A stretch of 64,000 bases of DNA from Mesostigma viride (Eukaryota > Streptophyta > Mesostigmatophyceae > Mesostigmatales > Mesostigmataceae). How positions within the stretch are numbered: position 1 is the first letter of the stretch; each line of letters starts with the position of its first letter. The stretch is taken from contig RPFO01000027.1 of assembly GCA_009746045.1 (NCBI GenBank), positions 3,413,609 through 3,477,608 on the forward strand, in the 5' to 3' direction. This document shows positions 10,250-30,786 of the stretch, piece after piece. Below the pieces are notes generated by a model. That model saw only the letters and a list, made by a program, of their open reading frames with translations. It had not been told where the DNA came from and did not search any database. A program made the position numbers and the translations under genes.

Positions 10250-10804
10250 TCTACCACTACCTCTACCTCTACCTGGCCTGATGCTACCTAAACTAGTCAA
10301 GCCTCCTCTAGTTAAACCTCTAGCGAAAGACGAACGAGACGATCCAGATCTCAATGCATTAACGTAAGTGTTGCTATAATACGCCATAAGCCATTTACAC
10401 AACCCGTTTACTCCAGGAATAGAGGAAGGAAACACAACTACACTGCCGTGACCCAAGCCTATATGTGTCAATTCATTTAACACACGCCGAGTGCACACAC
10501 GAGGGGTAGAACGTGCATAAATGGTCACCAACGGTCCAACACGCTCGGGCCGACATGGCCCTCGCCTACAGATGCACGCTGGTCCACTACATCTACAGAT
10601 GCACGCTGGTCCACTACATTCTACCAAAGGATCAGGACCACTAATAAAGTACGCGGCGCGGCGCCCCAAAGGCACCCAATGTACCACGGTACTGTTACGA
10701 GGACAATAGTGTCCCGGTAGGAGCTACACATAAACCTAGGGACAACCGAGGCGAAAGACCTAATTTACGTCCGTAACTACAACGAATTGTTACGCGACGT
10801 AACA
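10250..10804 (-). repeat. 5' LTR (minimum extent)
   Basis: Copy of 1-554, including the 27-bp internal tandem duplication and the TGTTACG/CGTAACA palindromic edge at 10,788-10,804. The true left edge extends further left by an unknown amount. A 199-codon minus-strand frame across it is not supported as a gene. Confidence 0.92.
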
Positions 10805-10930
10805 ATTCCATCCCATGTTCCCCTCCCACTGAGGACTTATGCTCACGTGACGCAGTCACGTGTCTATTATAATGTCAAAGAGACAACGATGTGTCTATTA
10901 TAATGTGTCTATTACAATGTGCAAAGTTTC
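10805..10930 (+). mobile_element. LINE-A 3' end interrupted by the LTR element
   Basis: The same 3' terminal sequence as at 43,140-43,215, with the 19-bp palindrome CACGTGACGCAGTCACGTG at 10,844-10,862 followed by repeated TCTATTATAATG units instead of the usual TTAA tail. Confidence 0.8.
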
Positions 10931-12750
10931 AGCTTCAACTGAGTTCATTTGGTGTCATTATACACTCCCGGCCAGTTAGGCTCGAAACACACGCCCTGAT
11001 CAAGCATGCTGTTTCCGGCCCCACCGTCTAAGTCATCTAGTCGCTCTACACGTAAGCCAGCCATAATAGTTTCAATGCACAAGGCTACACATTTCCATCA
11101 CCATTCATCTTCATCATCATGAACGAATCGAACACGCGGACAAGATAACGGCAGGCTCGAGCTACCATGGTCCGGATTCTCCCGATTTCCGGCCAGCGCT
11201 GGTTGTCTCCTTGATATATGCGTATGTGTGATGAAACCCTTGGAAAACCATCAAAAACTGCATTTGGGGGGGGGGGGGTGTTATGCTAGCATTGGTCACC
11301 AGTTTGTCATCCAACCAGCCTGAAACTTTGTGGGCATGCTATTTGGCATGTGTTTGAAACTGATGTGCAAAGTTCCAGCTTCAACTGAGTTCATTTGGTG
11401 TCATTATATATGCATACATGCCAGAAAGTGCTGAAAATACGGTATTTTATGCTAACAAATGTCACCATGTTACCATGCTACCGACTCCCAAAATTTTTTT
11501 TTACCACAATCTGATTAGGGACCTTGGTGCCAAATTTGAGGTCAAAATGCCCGTTATTCTGGCATCATGTTTTATACCCGTGGACTTGGCATGTTGTAAC
11601 TCGTTTGGCGACGAAAAAATGCGAAAAAAACTCGTTTGGCGACGAAAACTTACATGCGATGTCGACGTTGGGAGGCGTGTGCTGGTTGTAATGATCGTCG
11701 TTGTGGTACGCGTAATCGTCGCGAGCGTGAACGCTGTCCGTTGGCTGGTTGTTGTTGGCCATCGCTAACAAGTTGCTGGTGGGGACAGAGTTTGGGTGTC
11801 TGAGTGAGCGCTGAAGGATTGGTGGTAGGTTGGGTGTGTTTCATGGATTTGAGTGTCATGTGAGGGGAGTGTGCTGACCAATCAGAGTCAGGCACGCTTT
11901 CGTCGCCCGACGAAAAATCATACGACATTTCCGTCGCCCAACGGTTTTCGCCACGTTGGTTCCGTCGCCCGACGTAAATCACACGACATTTCCGTCGCCG
12001 GGCGGAAATCACACGAAATTTCCGATGTGTGTGGCCGCCGCCCCCCTGCCCCCCCCCCCTCTTCTAATAATGAATTAGCCCGTGGTTATTGCCTCAAAAT
12101 TTTAGCAATTGTGGCGGTCACATTTCACATGCACGTGCCACACCTTGGCAGGTAAAAGAGAGGAAAGCGTTTCAAAAAGTAACTCAAAATGCTTGCGGAG
12201 GCCGCAAAAAGTACAATTCGTCACCAGGGATTCGCGTGCCGTCACCGATCACACTACTAAACTGGCCCAAGGCAGCTTAACTTCGCAGGTCTGATGGGAT
12301 GCGGTGTGTTCTGCCTGGTATGAACGAATCATGCCGAGATTGCGGACCACTTAAAATATAAAGACATAAACCTTACACCGCGGCTACGGCGCGGCTCTGT
12401 TGATACAACTGGATGCCACGTCTAACAGCACCGCAGCACGTGCGCTCGGTCAATTGCCCGGTCCATAATTGCCCAATTCTTTGCCCTTCGCGCGCCATGG
12501 CGAAATATCGCCATCTCCATCCCAGAAGCTAATAGAACGATTTTGTTGAGAGGCACGACGACTGGTGAAATCATTGCTCGTTCTGGCACTCTCGCCTCTT
12601 TTACTGAGAAGAAAAAGCCAGCCACAGAGCAGATCGAAGCAAAGCAGCAAGTTGGGGCTACAATTTCTCTTTACTGGGTATGCGATCCCAGTTTTCCAAA
12701 TATTGGAATCGAAAGCCACTCATTGCGATTTTGTAACGACCATACTTGCA

Positions 12751-12751
12751 C

Positions 12752-12849
<98 letters not shown>
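12751..12849. repeat. (CT)n(GT)n compound microsatellite
   Basis: About 24 bases of CT repeats followed by about 74 bases of GT repeats. Confidence 0.97.
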
Positions 12850-12850
<1 letters not shown>

Positions 12851-13908
12851 TGCCTCGATAAACTCGCTCGTGCTCTTTCAACGCTGAGTGAGACAACGCT
12901 ATTTCGCATGCCAGGAATCCTCGAGCTGTGGGACTTAGGTGCAGACACAACGAGGCCTGTTGTGATGCCATACCCAAGGCCTGGTGACACAAAATGCAGA
13001 AATCGTTAAGAGTCCATCGGCGATAAATCACCTGGCCTTTATTATGAAAGAGCAATTCAGAGAGCCGTAGTTAGCCTTGCTTCCCTCGGGACCATGACAT
13101 CCCACAAGCTAAGGAGCTCGACGGCATTCGTCGACGAAGAATATATCAGGTACTGTACTTTCTTCAGTTTGCCTTGAAGAATTTTCTGTTTATTCATAGA
13201 ATCTGGTGGCGTTAGCATCCGCCATGCTTCTTTGACATGCGGTGGTCGGTGGTGGCTCATGCCGGCGACAAGGTTGTGCCCCAAAGCGCGTTTGCCACTG
13301 CTCCAGTTGCGTGGGATACACGATTAGGCAGTAATAGCTGCATTATGTCTACAATAAATACTAGCTACAATACGTCTGCAAGCATGGTACAGCGCTTTGC
13401 TCTCTTCTGCCAGCTTGTCGCCTGCCTGCTCGACTTTGCCGACACTTAGCCGACTTTCCCAACTCCTATGCAGCATCATCAAGCTAGCCCATCCGTGAGC
13501 ACTCGCCTACACTTACCCTGATCGACTTACCCAACTACTCATCATGCTACTCATAGTACTACTCATAAGTACAACTCATAAGACTACTAATAAGTACAAC
13601 TCGTCAAGCTGGCCCATCCACGTTGTACTACCGTCCACTCTCTGTGGTGGAGCTCATTGAGGGGCAGCATTCATGAGGCGCTTCCAGGTATCAGCGATCG
13701 AGGCGCGGCCTTGTGGCAAGGTGCCTAGGATTATGTACAGGTGAACCCCTACCCCTTCGAGGGATAGGAAAGGAAGGCCTTTGTGGTAAGGTGCATCCTC
13801 TAATCTGGAGGCTGGGAATGCACTCCAGTCAAGGTATAAGAAATGCAGGCATTTCCGTGTGTTTCAGGTGCTGATGGAATATCTACCCCTTCCAGGCATA
13901 CGGGATGG

Positions 13909-14217
13909 ATCCCCCACCCCCATCCCCACCCCCACATCCACACCCACACATCCACACCCACACCCACACCCACACCCACACCCACACCCACACCCACACC
14001 CACACCCACACCCACACCCACACCCACACCCACACCCACACCCACACCCACACCCACACCCACACCCCCCCCCCCCCCCCCCCCCCCCCCTCCCCCCACA
14101 CACACAGCCCCACCCCCAACCCAACCCACCCACCCACCCACCCACCCACCCACCCACCCACCCACCCACCCACCCACCCACCCACCCACCCACCCACCCA
14201 CCCACCCACCCACCCAC
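13909..14217. repeat. (CCCACA)n, poly-C and (CCCA)n low-complexity block
   Basis: CCCACA hexamers (~13,925-14,065), a C-run of over 25, then CCCA tetramers (~14,125-14,217). Open frames on both strands here are artefacts of composition. Confidence 0.97.
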
Positions 14218-14440
14218 ACCTTGACACCCAATATACCTCGGCACTGGCGGGTACAGTAAAATTCGTCATATTATCGCCTTTGACATTATAAAAGTGCATT
14301 TACCCTGGCCAGTGCATCTACCCACCCCACCCCCCCCCCCCCCCCCACTGCCACCCTGTTACACCTTATTCATCATAGTTCATCATCATGATGCCGATAA
14401 GTGATGCGGACCATTATGCGCATTATTCATCATATTAGTC

Positions 14441-25078
<10,638 letters not shown>

Positions 25079-25454
25079 AGGATTCAGACTATTAAATGTA
25101 TATCCCCGTAGGGAGGTCTCGTGGAGCAAAGAGTTACTTAGGCATATGACTCTTGAGAGCCAGATGACCCTAAAAAATAGTCCCCTTGTCCAATTTATTG
25201 GTCTTGTATCAGATTTCTTGGTCTTGTATCAGATACCGGAGCCGGATCCTACCAGTAGTAACTATACCGGTAACGAGCTAGCCACTGGGTAACCGGTTTA
25301 ATGGTACCTGAGGACTGTCTGAGGTAAAAGATTACTCCGTTACTGCTGCCGGTTACCAACAAGCTACTGGCATCGCCCTTGGGCGGCGGCTGTGCACTCC
25401 TGGCAAACTTGTACCTATACACTTGAACTTGTGGCCATCCCCCTGTGGGATAGA
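25079..25454. other. 3' flank of the cupin gene
   Basis: No gene recognised. Contains a short direct repeat (TTGGTCTTGTATCAGAT, twice at 25,198-25,233) and several ACCGGTA/TACCGG-like palindromes. Confidence 0.5.
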
Positions 25455-25700
25455 TTCATTAATTAATTATGTATACGTGACTGCGTCACGTGAGCATAAG
25501 TCCTCAGTAGGAGGGGAACATGGGATGGATGGATCGAGCTATCTGGTTTCTATAGTGACAGGGTGCGGGAATCATGGCCCGCATCACTATGGTTACCAAA
25601 TTTGGTCACACGCGGAGCCCCCACCAACTTGGGGTTGGTATCCTTCATAACCGTCTGCCACGTCTATCAAGAAGACAACCAGCGCAGGCCAGAAATCGGG
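25455..25700 (-). mobile_element. LINE-A 3' end fragment
   Basis: Reversed copy of the LINE-A terminus: (TTAA)n tail, hairpin at 25,474-25,492 (one mismatch), then body matching 43,000-43,180. Confidence 0.85.
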
Positions 25701-25844
25701 AAATCCGGACCATGGTAGCTCAATGCAGCCGCCCTGAGGAATCGCCCCCTGCCGAGACGAGCTGGAATGAAGTCGACGTACTTTGACGTCACCTCCGCCA
25801 CCTGGTGGACCAGCTGTCAAGCCGATCCCAGCCGCTTTATGCAC

Positions 25845-27413
25845 GCCCCGTGTTCTACGGGTCCCGCACCTCGCTTCTTGCCCTGTGCCAGCACCTTAAC
25901 GTTCACGGTCGCCTCATTCCGCCTGGCCGCTTGGTCAGTGCTATACACGCCGAATCTGCCCAGCCTCCCTCGCCCCCGCCTTCAGCTCATCACCCTCTGC
26001 TCCCTGCTTGGGCGCTATGTCGCCGAGATCTAGGCCCCCACTTCCATCTCCGAAGTCCGCTCCATCATCAAGCAGGCCCTCGTGCAGCACGCGACACCCC
26101 TCGCCGCAGATGTGGCGGCCATGGGCGGCACGCTGGCTGCCGAGCTTCCCCTCCTCTCCTCCGCCACCACCGCCACCTCCAAGCTCCTCACCTCCACCGC
26201 CACCACCACCGACGCCCTCACTGTCCAGCTCAGGACTCGCCATCGACAAGCGCCTCCAGGACAATGCCATCGCCATCGAATGCCTGCAAAACAGCGCAGG
26301 CATCACTGCCCAGGCGGTGAAGGACATCGCCGCCCGGCCAGCCCCTGCTGGCCCTGCCGGCGATGCACCTCCCACCCAGACCTGGGCAGCCATGCTGATG
26401 AACCACAACACCACCACCACCTCTGCCATCGCCGCCCAGCTCAAGCAGCAGACGCTCGACCTCCGCCAGGAGGCCGAGCTCGACAATTAATTACTTAATT
26501 AATAGACACATGACTGCGTCACGTGAGCATAAGTCCTCAGTGGGAGGGGAACATGGGATGGAATGGATGGTGCATAAGCTATCTAGGTCCTAGTTACAGG
26601 AGTGTGGGCACCGCGGCCCGAATCGCTATGAGTGCCATACGCGGTCACACGCGGAGCCCCCACAGACTTGGGGGTGGTCTCCTTCATCACTACTTGCCAT
26701 CTATCCTTGCGTACCATCTGCCTCCATATTACAGACAAACCAGGAGGCTGCCCGGGTGTGATCGCCCGTCACGTCTAGTGTAGCACATGTCCATGCCGAG
26801 TCTATCACGAAAAGTCCACGGGTGCATGGCGGCCCTGCCTCGCGCGGCCTGGGGCACGCCAGGTGAGGACATATCGCCCAGGCTGGGCGGGCTTGGTGCC
26901 AGCTAGTCTACTCTGATGTGTCTAACTGATCTGTGCGGGCCAGGTGCCCGGCTCGACAAGCGCAGCCTTAACGTCATCGTCAAGCACTTCGACCAGCTGC
27001 AGGACGAGACCTCCGAGACCCTTGCCATGGCGTTTGAGAACAAAATCCTTGTCCGGCCCCATGGCTCTCACTGCCGGTAAGGGCAAGCCGCAGGGGATGA
27101 CCCGCCTTTCCCGCTCGCGGGGTAAGGCTGGCCCCTCCCCATTGCTCCTCACCTTTGACACCACGGCGGATAAGATGGAGTTCCTCAAGCGTCGCAAGCG
27201 GCTTTGGGGGACCTCTTACACGCTGGACGACGACTCAAGACCTTGATGCAGCAACAACGGCGGCGGGAGCTATGGCCGACCTACCTCCAGCTCCGGCAGA
27301 CGGCAGGGATTAGAAGCCGGTCTACTAGAGGGGGGCGAGCAATGATCTACGTCGCCCACAAGCCCTGGCAGGCGACCCCTGCCGCCCCAGCCACCCTAGC
27401 CACCCCAGCCTAG
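25845..27413 (+). pseudogene. LINE ORF1 protein remnant (half-LINE copy 1)
   Basis: Reading across frames: FYGSRTSLLALCQHLNVHGR, a coiled-coil/Ala-rich middle (DNAIAIECLQNSAGITAQAV), then after the insertion the RRM-like and C-terminal parts (RSLNVIVKHFDQ; KAGPSPLLLTFDTT; RRKRLW; AMIYVAHKPWQATPA). Same order as the better copy at 39,542-40,905. Several frameshifts. Confidence 0.8.
26478..26959 (-). mobile_element. 5'-truncated LINE-A insertion with 9-bp target duplication
   Basis: The inserted DNA is 26,487-26,950 (464 bp), reversed: tail at left, RT C-terminal remnant (GHLARTD-type) at the right end. GCTCGACAA at 26,478-26,486 recurs at 26,951-26,959, and the ORF1 sequence resumes exactly there. 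The duplication shows target-primed insertion into half-LINE copy 1. Confidence 0.93.
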
Positions 27414-27870
27414 GGGATTTTATAGCAGTAGTGTAGACTAGAAAAGTTTAGCGACGTCGCCATGTATGCCTACGTGATGCATGGGCCCACACCCGCCCAT
27501 GTAATAGCTGTAGCGATTTTGAGTCATGGCTTTGCCCATGCAGAGAGTCACTCTCTGCTGAGATGCTATGCACCAGCTATATAGCCTAGCCATACTACAT
27601 CTTTCACCCCATATGTCATGCAGGACCTCTAGCCCATCTCCCCATGTCGCCCGGTGCGAGCATGATCGGGATGCACGCCATGATCCATCATGGCGGTGCA
27701 GGTGCACATTGTGCACCCCGAGCAGGTGATCGATAGTTTACATCGACCTCCACCTGCAGGTTGTAGCCCAGACTGTATAAAAAACCCATAGATGCCCCTT
27801 CTCTGGGCTATGTGTTACATGGCATGCCCACGGAGCTATGTTCTTAGTTAATTCATTAATTAATTAATGG

Positions 27871-27999
27871 TAGCTCGAGCCTGCCGTTATCTTTTACGCG
27901 TTTTCGAGTCGTTCACGATAATGAATATGAATTGAGATGGAATTGTGTCGCCTTGTGCATGTCTGCCACCTATCTATACATACATTTTCGTGATATAGA
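27871..27999. other. Short unassigned spacer
   Basis: AT-rich DNA between the half-LINE tail and the next LINE-A piece; nothing recognised. Confidence 0.4.
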
Positions 28000-28150
28000 T
28001 TTACATGTGGACTTTTCGTGATAGACTAGGCATGGACGTTTGCTACCCTAGACGTGACGGGCGCACCCCCCGGCAGCCTCCGGCTGGTTTGTCTGTAACT
28101 GATTAATTAATAAGCACGTGACTGCGTCACGTGGGTGCCAATACAGAGTA
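28000..28150. mobile_element. Two abutting LINE-A pieces in opposite orientation
   Basis: 28,010-28,097 is a plus-oriented body fragment (matches 43,835-43,920). 28,098-28,150 is a reversed 3' terminus with the perfect hairpin at 28,115-28,133. Confidence 0.75.
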
Positions 28151-28351
28151 AAAGAACCTTCAACCCTATATACATACACAACGAGAAGGAGGGAGGGCGC
28201 CCTAGCTTCTCTCACTGCCGCAGGTGGGCAGGCCACAGAGCGCTCTCTCCACGGCATGGTGCATCATGCCGGGGCGCAACACTGTGGGTGCAATACAACC
28301 AGTGCAATACCATAGGTAGGCTGACGCATAGCTTCTGTAACTGATATGGTA

Positions 28352-29110
28352 GGCAATTAATTATTCGTGCTCCCGTTGGGGAGTCACGGAGCACCGAAGT
28401 GCTTTTAATCCCTGTGTGTGCACAACAGGAGAAAGGGCAAAGACCCCCTTTCTCCTTGATCATGCATGCCAAAGGCATGCCACAGCTACAATCGGACACG
28501 CTAAACGATCCGGCAGGATCTGTGGGTGCAATAAGACCCATGTACGTGAGCATGTCATAACAAGGAGTGTGGGCAAGTAATCTGGGCATAGCCAGGACGT
28601 AGCATGGCTGTAAATGGACTAGGCTAAGGCTAGGGCTGGTTGTGTACCGTGCGTTAGCGGTGCACGTGACTAGGTATGTTGGCACAGCTAGGCAAACATT
28701 CTAGGCATGGCTGCCATTGCGGCTATGACTACCAATGGATACAAGCTAGGGCTATTATCTGCAAGCTATTCCGCAGGGGGCGTCCACATCTTGTGGTTGA
28801 TCATCAGGTCCCCGCCCCTCCAGTACACCTTGGGCTTCTGGGGGTCCTGCTTGTGGCGGAGGTTAGCTGTATTCCGGCCACAGGTCGGGTCGCTGCTGCT
28901 GCTGAGCAGGGGTCAGGTCGTCGTCCAGCGTCCAGGTGAGGTTGTGCAACCTCTTGCGACGAGAGAGGAACCGCTGCTTGTCCTCACGGGAGGGGAAGGT
29001 GAGCAGGACTGGTGGGGGAGCCGCCTTGTCCCGTGAGTGGGGATGGGGGTGGCACCCACACAGTTCTACCTCACCTACCAGGCCCATGAGGCCAAAGAGC
29101 TGGTCCGCCT
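28352..29110 (-). mobile_element. Half-LINE with a LINE-B-type 3' hairpin
   Basis: Reversed unit: ORF1 C-terminal half (29,087-28,766), ~370 bp of 3' region, then a 29-nt terminal stem-loop (28,365-28,393) and a TAATTAATT tail. The 29 nt match the 3' hairpin of RT-coding LINE-B (42,328-42,356) at 28 of 29 bases. No RT between ORF1 and the tail. Confidence 0.8.
28766..29087 (-). pseudogene. LINE ORF1 C-terminal fragment
   Basis: Codes the end of the RRM-like region and the C-terminal domain: AAPPPVLLTFPSREDKQRFL, RRKRLHNLTWTLDDDLTPAQ, LWPEYS, then after a frame change VYWRGGDLMINHKMW and a stop at 28,766. Homologous to 40,590-40,905. Confidence 0.8.
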
Positions 29111-29254
29111 TGAGCTCGTCGGCAAGGGAGGTTGACGTCTCACCTGGCTTCTAGGGGAAACGACGCAGCAGCACTTGGCACTCGCGGCGAGCGCGGTCGG
29201 TGGCCTCCCGTTGGTTGCCAACGCCTGGCAGTGGTCCTCCAGCTCCTGGAGCCT

Positions 29255-29330
29255 CGTGGTACGCAAGGATGATGGCACGTAGTGATGAAGGAGACCAACC
29301 CCAAGTCTGTGGGGGCGGCTCCGCGTGTGA
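29255..29330 (+). mobile_element. LINE-A body fragment
   Basis: Matches 42,998-43,075 (GTAGTGATGAAGGAGACCA ... CTGTGGGGGC). Confidence 0.75.
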
Positions 29331-29381
29331 CCGCATATATATGCTGCCTTCTATTCCCCTATATATGCTGCCTTCTATTCC

Positions 29382-29810
29382 CCCAACCACCGGCCTGACA
29401 TTGTGGTGCTGGACTTTGAGGGGGGTGGCCGGCATCTGCTTATTGACGTTTCGGTGGCGCGGCCCTTGGCTCTTAGCCACGTGGCTGGGGCCTCCCTCAC
29501 GGCAGGTTACACGGCGGACCGGGCGGAGCGGGCCAAGCTCCTGGCCTACGGCGACGTCGGGCACCATCGTGTGGTGCCCTTTGTCCTGGAGGAGTTTGGG
29601 GCCATGGGGCCCCTGACCTCCGCCTTCTTCAAGGAGTGTTGCCGGCTCCGGGAGGACCGGCTGGACCTGGAGGGCCAGCGGGCCCCATGGTCGGCGCGGA
29701 CCTGGACGTCATATTGGCGTCAGCGCTTGTCGGTGGCGCTGACTCGGGCCATGGCTGACATCATGCTCCGCCGTACGCGGGCTGATTTTGCGGTGCAGCA
29801 GGGCTATTAG
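29382..29810 (+). pseudogene. Retroelement C-terminal nuclease-like domain, copy 1
   Basis: Open frame reading RPDIVVLDFEGGGRHLLIDV then SVARP, ERAKLLAYGDV, VVPFVLEEFGAMGPLTSAFF and a basic C-terminus, with a stop at 29,808-29,810. The PD ... IDVSV ... K-x-x-x-Y spacing resembles the PD-(D/E)XK (restriction-enzyme-like) endonuclease domains at the C-termini of some non-LTR retrotransposons. No RT precedes it, so it is a 5'-truncated remnant. The assignment is by pattern. Confidence 0.55.
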
Positions 29811-30045
29811 GTTCCTCCCGTTAGGAGTTTCCATTGGTCTTATCGTAGTATAGAGATTTGACATGGCTCTGTATAGAGGTTTATAGCTGGGCGTTTGCTT
29901 TGGTTTGAGTGATTTCACTCTGCTGTAAGTAATTATATCAGATTAAATATATATGGCAATTAACCGGGTGGTGTGTGCCATGGTTCGGTCGGTCTTTCCC
30001 CACTCCACCACCAAGTGCGAGGACGCGGATGGGGCCGCCCTCTAC

Positions 30046-30550
30046 TCACCCAACCACCGCCCCGACTGACATTACCATGCTTGACTACGACGGGCAGGGT
30101 TGCCACCTGCTCATCGATGTCTCCGTGGCTCGGCCGCTCTCCGGTCGCCACATCCTCCGGGCGGCTGTGGATGCCGGCGCTGCTGCCGCTGTCGGCTGAG
30201 CGCGACAAGTTTGCCTCCTACGGCAAACTAAAGTGGGGCCCCACCGGTCATCCCCACCGGGTCCTTGAGGAGTTCGGGGCCATGGGCCCCATGACAGCGG
30301 AGTTTTTCCACGAGTGCTGCCAGCGCCGTGAAGACCGCCTCGACCTCGAGGGTCAGACCGCCCCGTGGTCTGCCCTCACGTGGTCCTCGTATTGGCGGCA
30401 GCGCCTGTCACTCGCCCTCACTCGCACCGCACGGCTGATGTGTTATTCCGCCGCCCCCGGGCCGACTTTGTCAGCGCGACCCATGCGGTCTACATCCCTT
30501 CCAGGCCTGCATGGTGGGCCGGCAGCGCTGTTGCTGCGTGTAGTTTTGTG
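30046..30550 (+). pseudogene. Retroelement C-terminal nuclease-like domain, copy 2
   Basis: Diverged, frameshifted copy of 29,382-29,810: RPDxITMLDYDGQGCHLLID in one frame, then VLEEFGAMGPMTAEFFHECC and LDLEGQTAPWSALTWSSYW in another. Both copies are in the same orientation, ~240 bp apart. Confidence 0.6.
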
Positions 30551-30691
30551 ATGTATAGTTAGTTGTACCTTGTGCAGCTGGCGTGATCCTTGGATGTCCG
30601 TGTCAGATTACTATTAATTTCTTCAGGGTTATTCTCCCAGTTATCGGGTTTTTCCTACATGTTGCATGCCCATCTCACCTCCGTAATCTAT

Positions 30692-30786
30692 CATTAATTA
30701 ATTAATTAATTAATTAATAGATACGTGACTGCGTCACGTGAGCATATAAGTCCTCAGTGGGAGGGGAACATGGGATGGAATGGATT
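30692..30786 (-). mobile_element. LINE-A 3' terminus abutting a half-LINE tail
   Basis: Only the last ~70 bp of LINE-A plus its (TTAA)n tail; hairpin at 30,722-30,740. It sits directly downstream (minus strand) of the tail of half-LINE copy 2. Confidence 0.83.

Larger units (their letters stand above)
1..10804 (-). mobile_element. Ty3/gypsy chromovirus-type LTR retrotransposon
   Basis: A nearly complete element read on the minus strand. Its 5' LTR is at the right and its 3' LTR at the left is cut by the window start. Order of parts along the minus strand: small viroplasmin-like ORF, Asn-rich ORF, gag, CCHC knuckle, aspartic protease, RT-RNase H, integrase with chromodomain, env-position ORF, polypurine tract, LTR. 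The LTRs align from position 1 (to 10,250) through 554 (to 10,804). By eye they differ by about six substitutions and one indel, so the insertion is young. Several frameshifts nevertheless break gag, integrase and ORF3, so this copy is probably not autonomous (or the assembly has indel errors). The right flank is the 3' end of a LINE family found elsewhere in the window, so the element landed inside that LINE. The left flank is outside the window, so the target duplication cannot be checked. Confidence 0.93.
10931..14440. other. Intergenic region with local repeats
   Basis: I see no supported gene. Contents: a ~42-bp direct repeat (10,920-10,965 and 11,366-11,408, containing CAGCTTCAACTGAGTTCATT); clustered imperfect repeats built on CGTCGCCCGACG (11,895-12,030) and CGTTTGGCGACGAAAA (11,605-11,650); C-homopolymers; and the microsatellites listed separately. 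A promoter for the gene starting at 14,441 may lie near the right end but none is recognisable. Confidence 0.6.
25770..27870 (+). mobile_element. Half-LINE (ORF1-only element) copy 1, degenerate
   Basis: ORF1 remnant followed directly by a ~450-bp 3' region and a TTAATTAA tail, without any RT. It aligns in order with the intact-ended copy at 39,518-41,346. ORF1 is broken by frameshifts and by the LINE-A insertion at 26,487-26,950. Confidence 0.8.

Noticed and set aside
13800-14299. Several overlapping 120-140 codon frames (His/Pro/Thr or Gly/Val-rich)
   Set aside because: Produced by CCCACA and CCCA repeats; frames are open on both strands because the repeat units lack stops.
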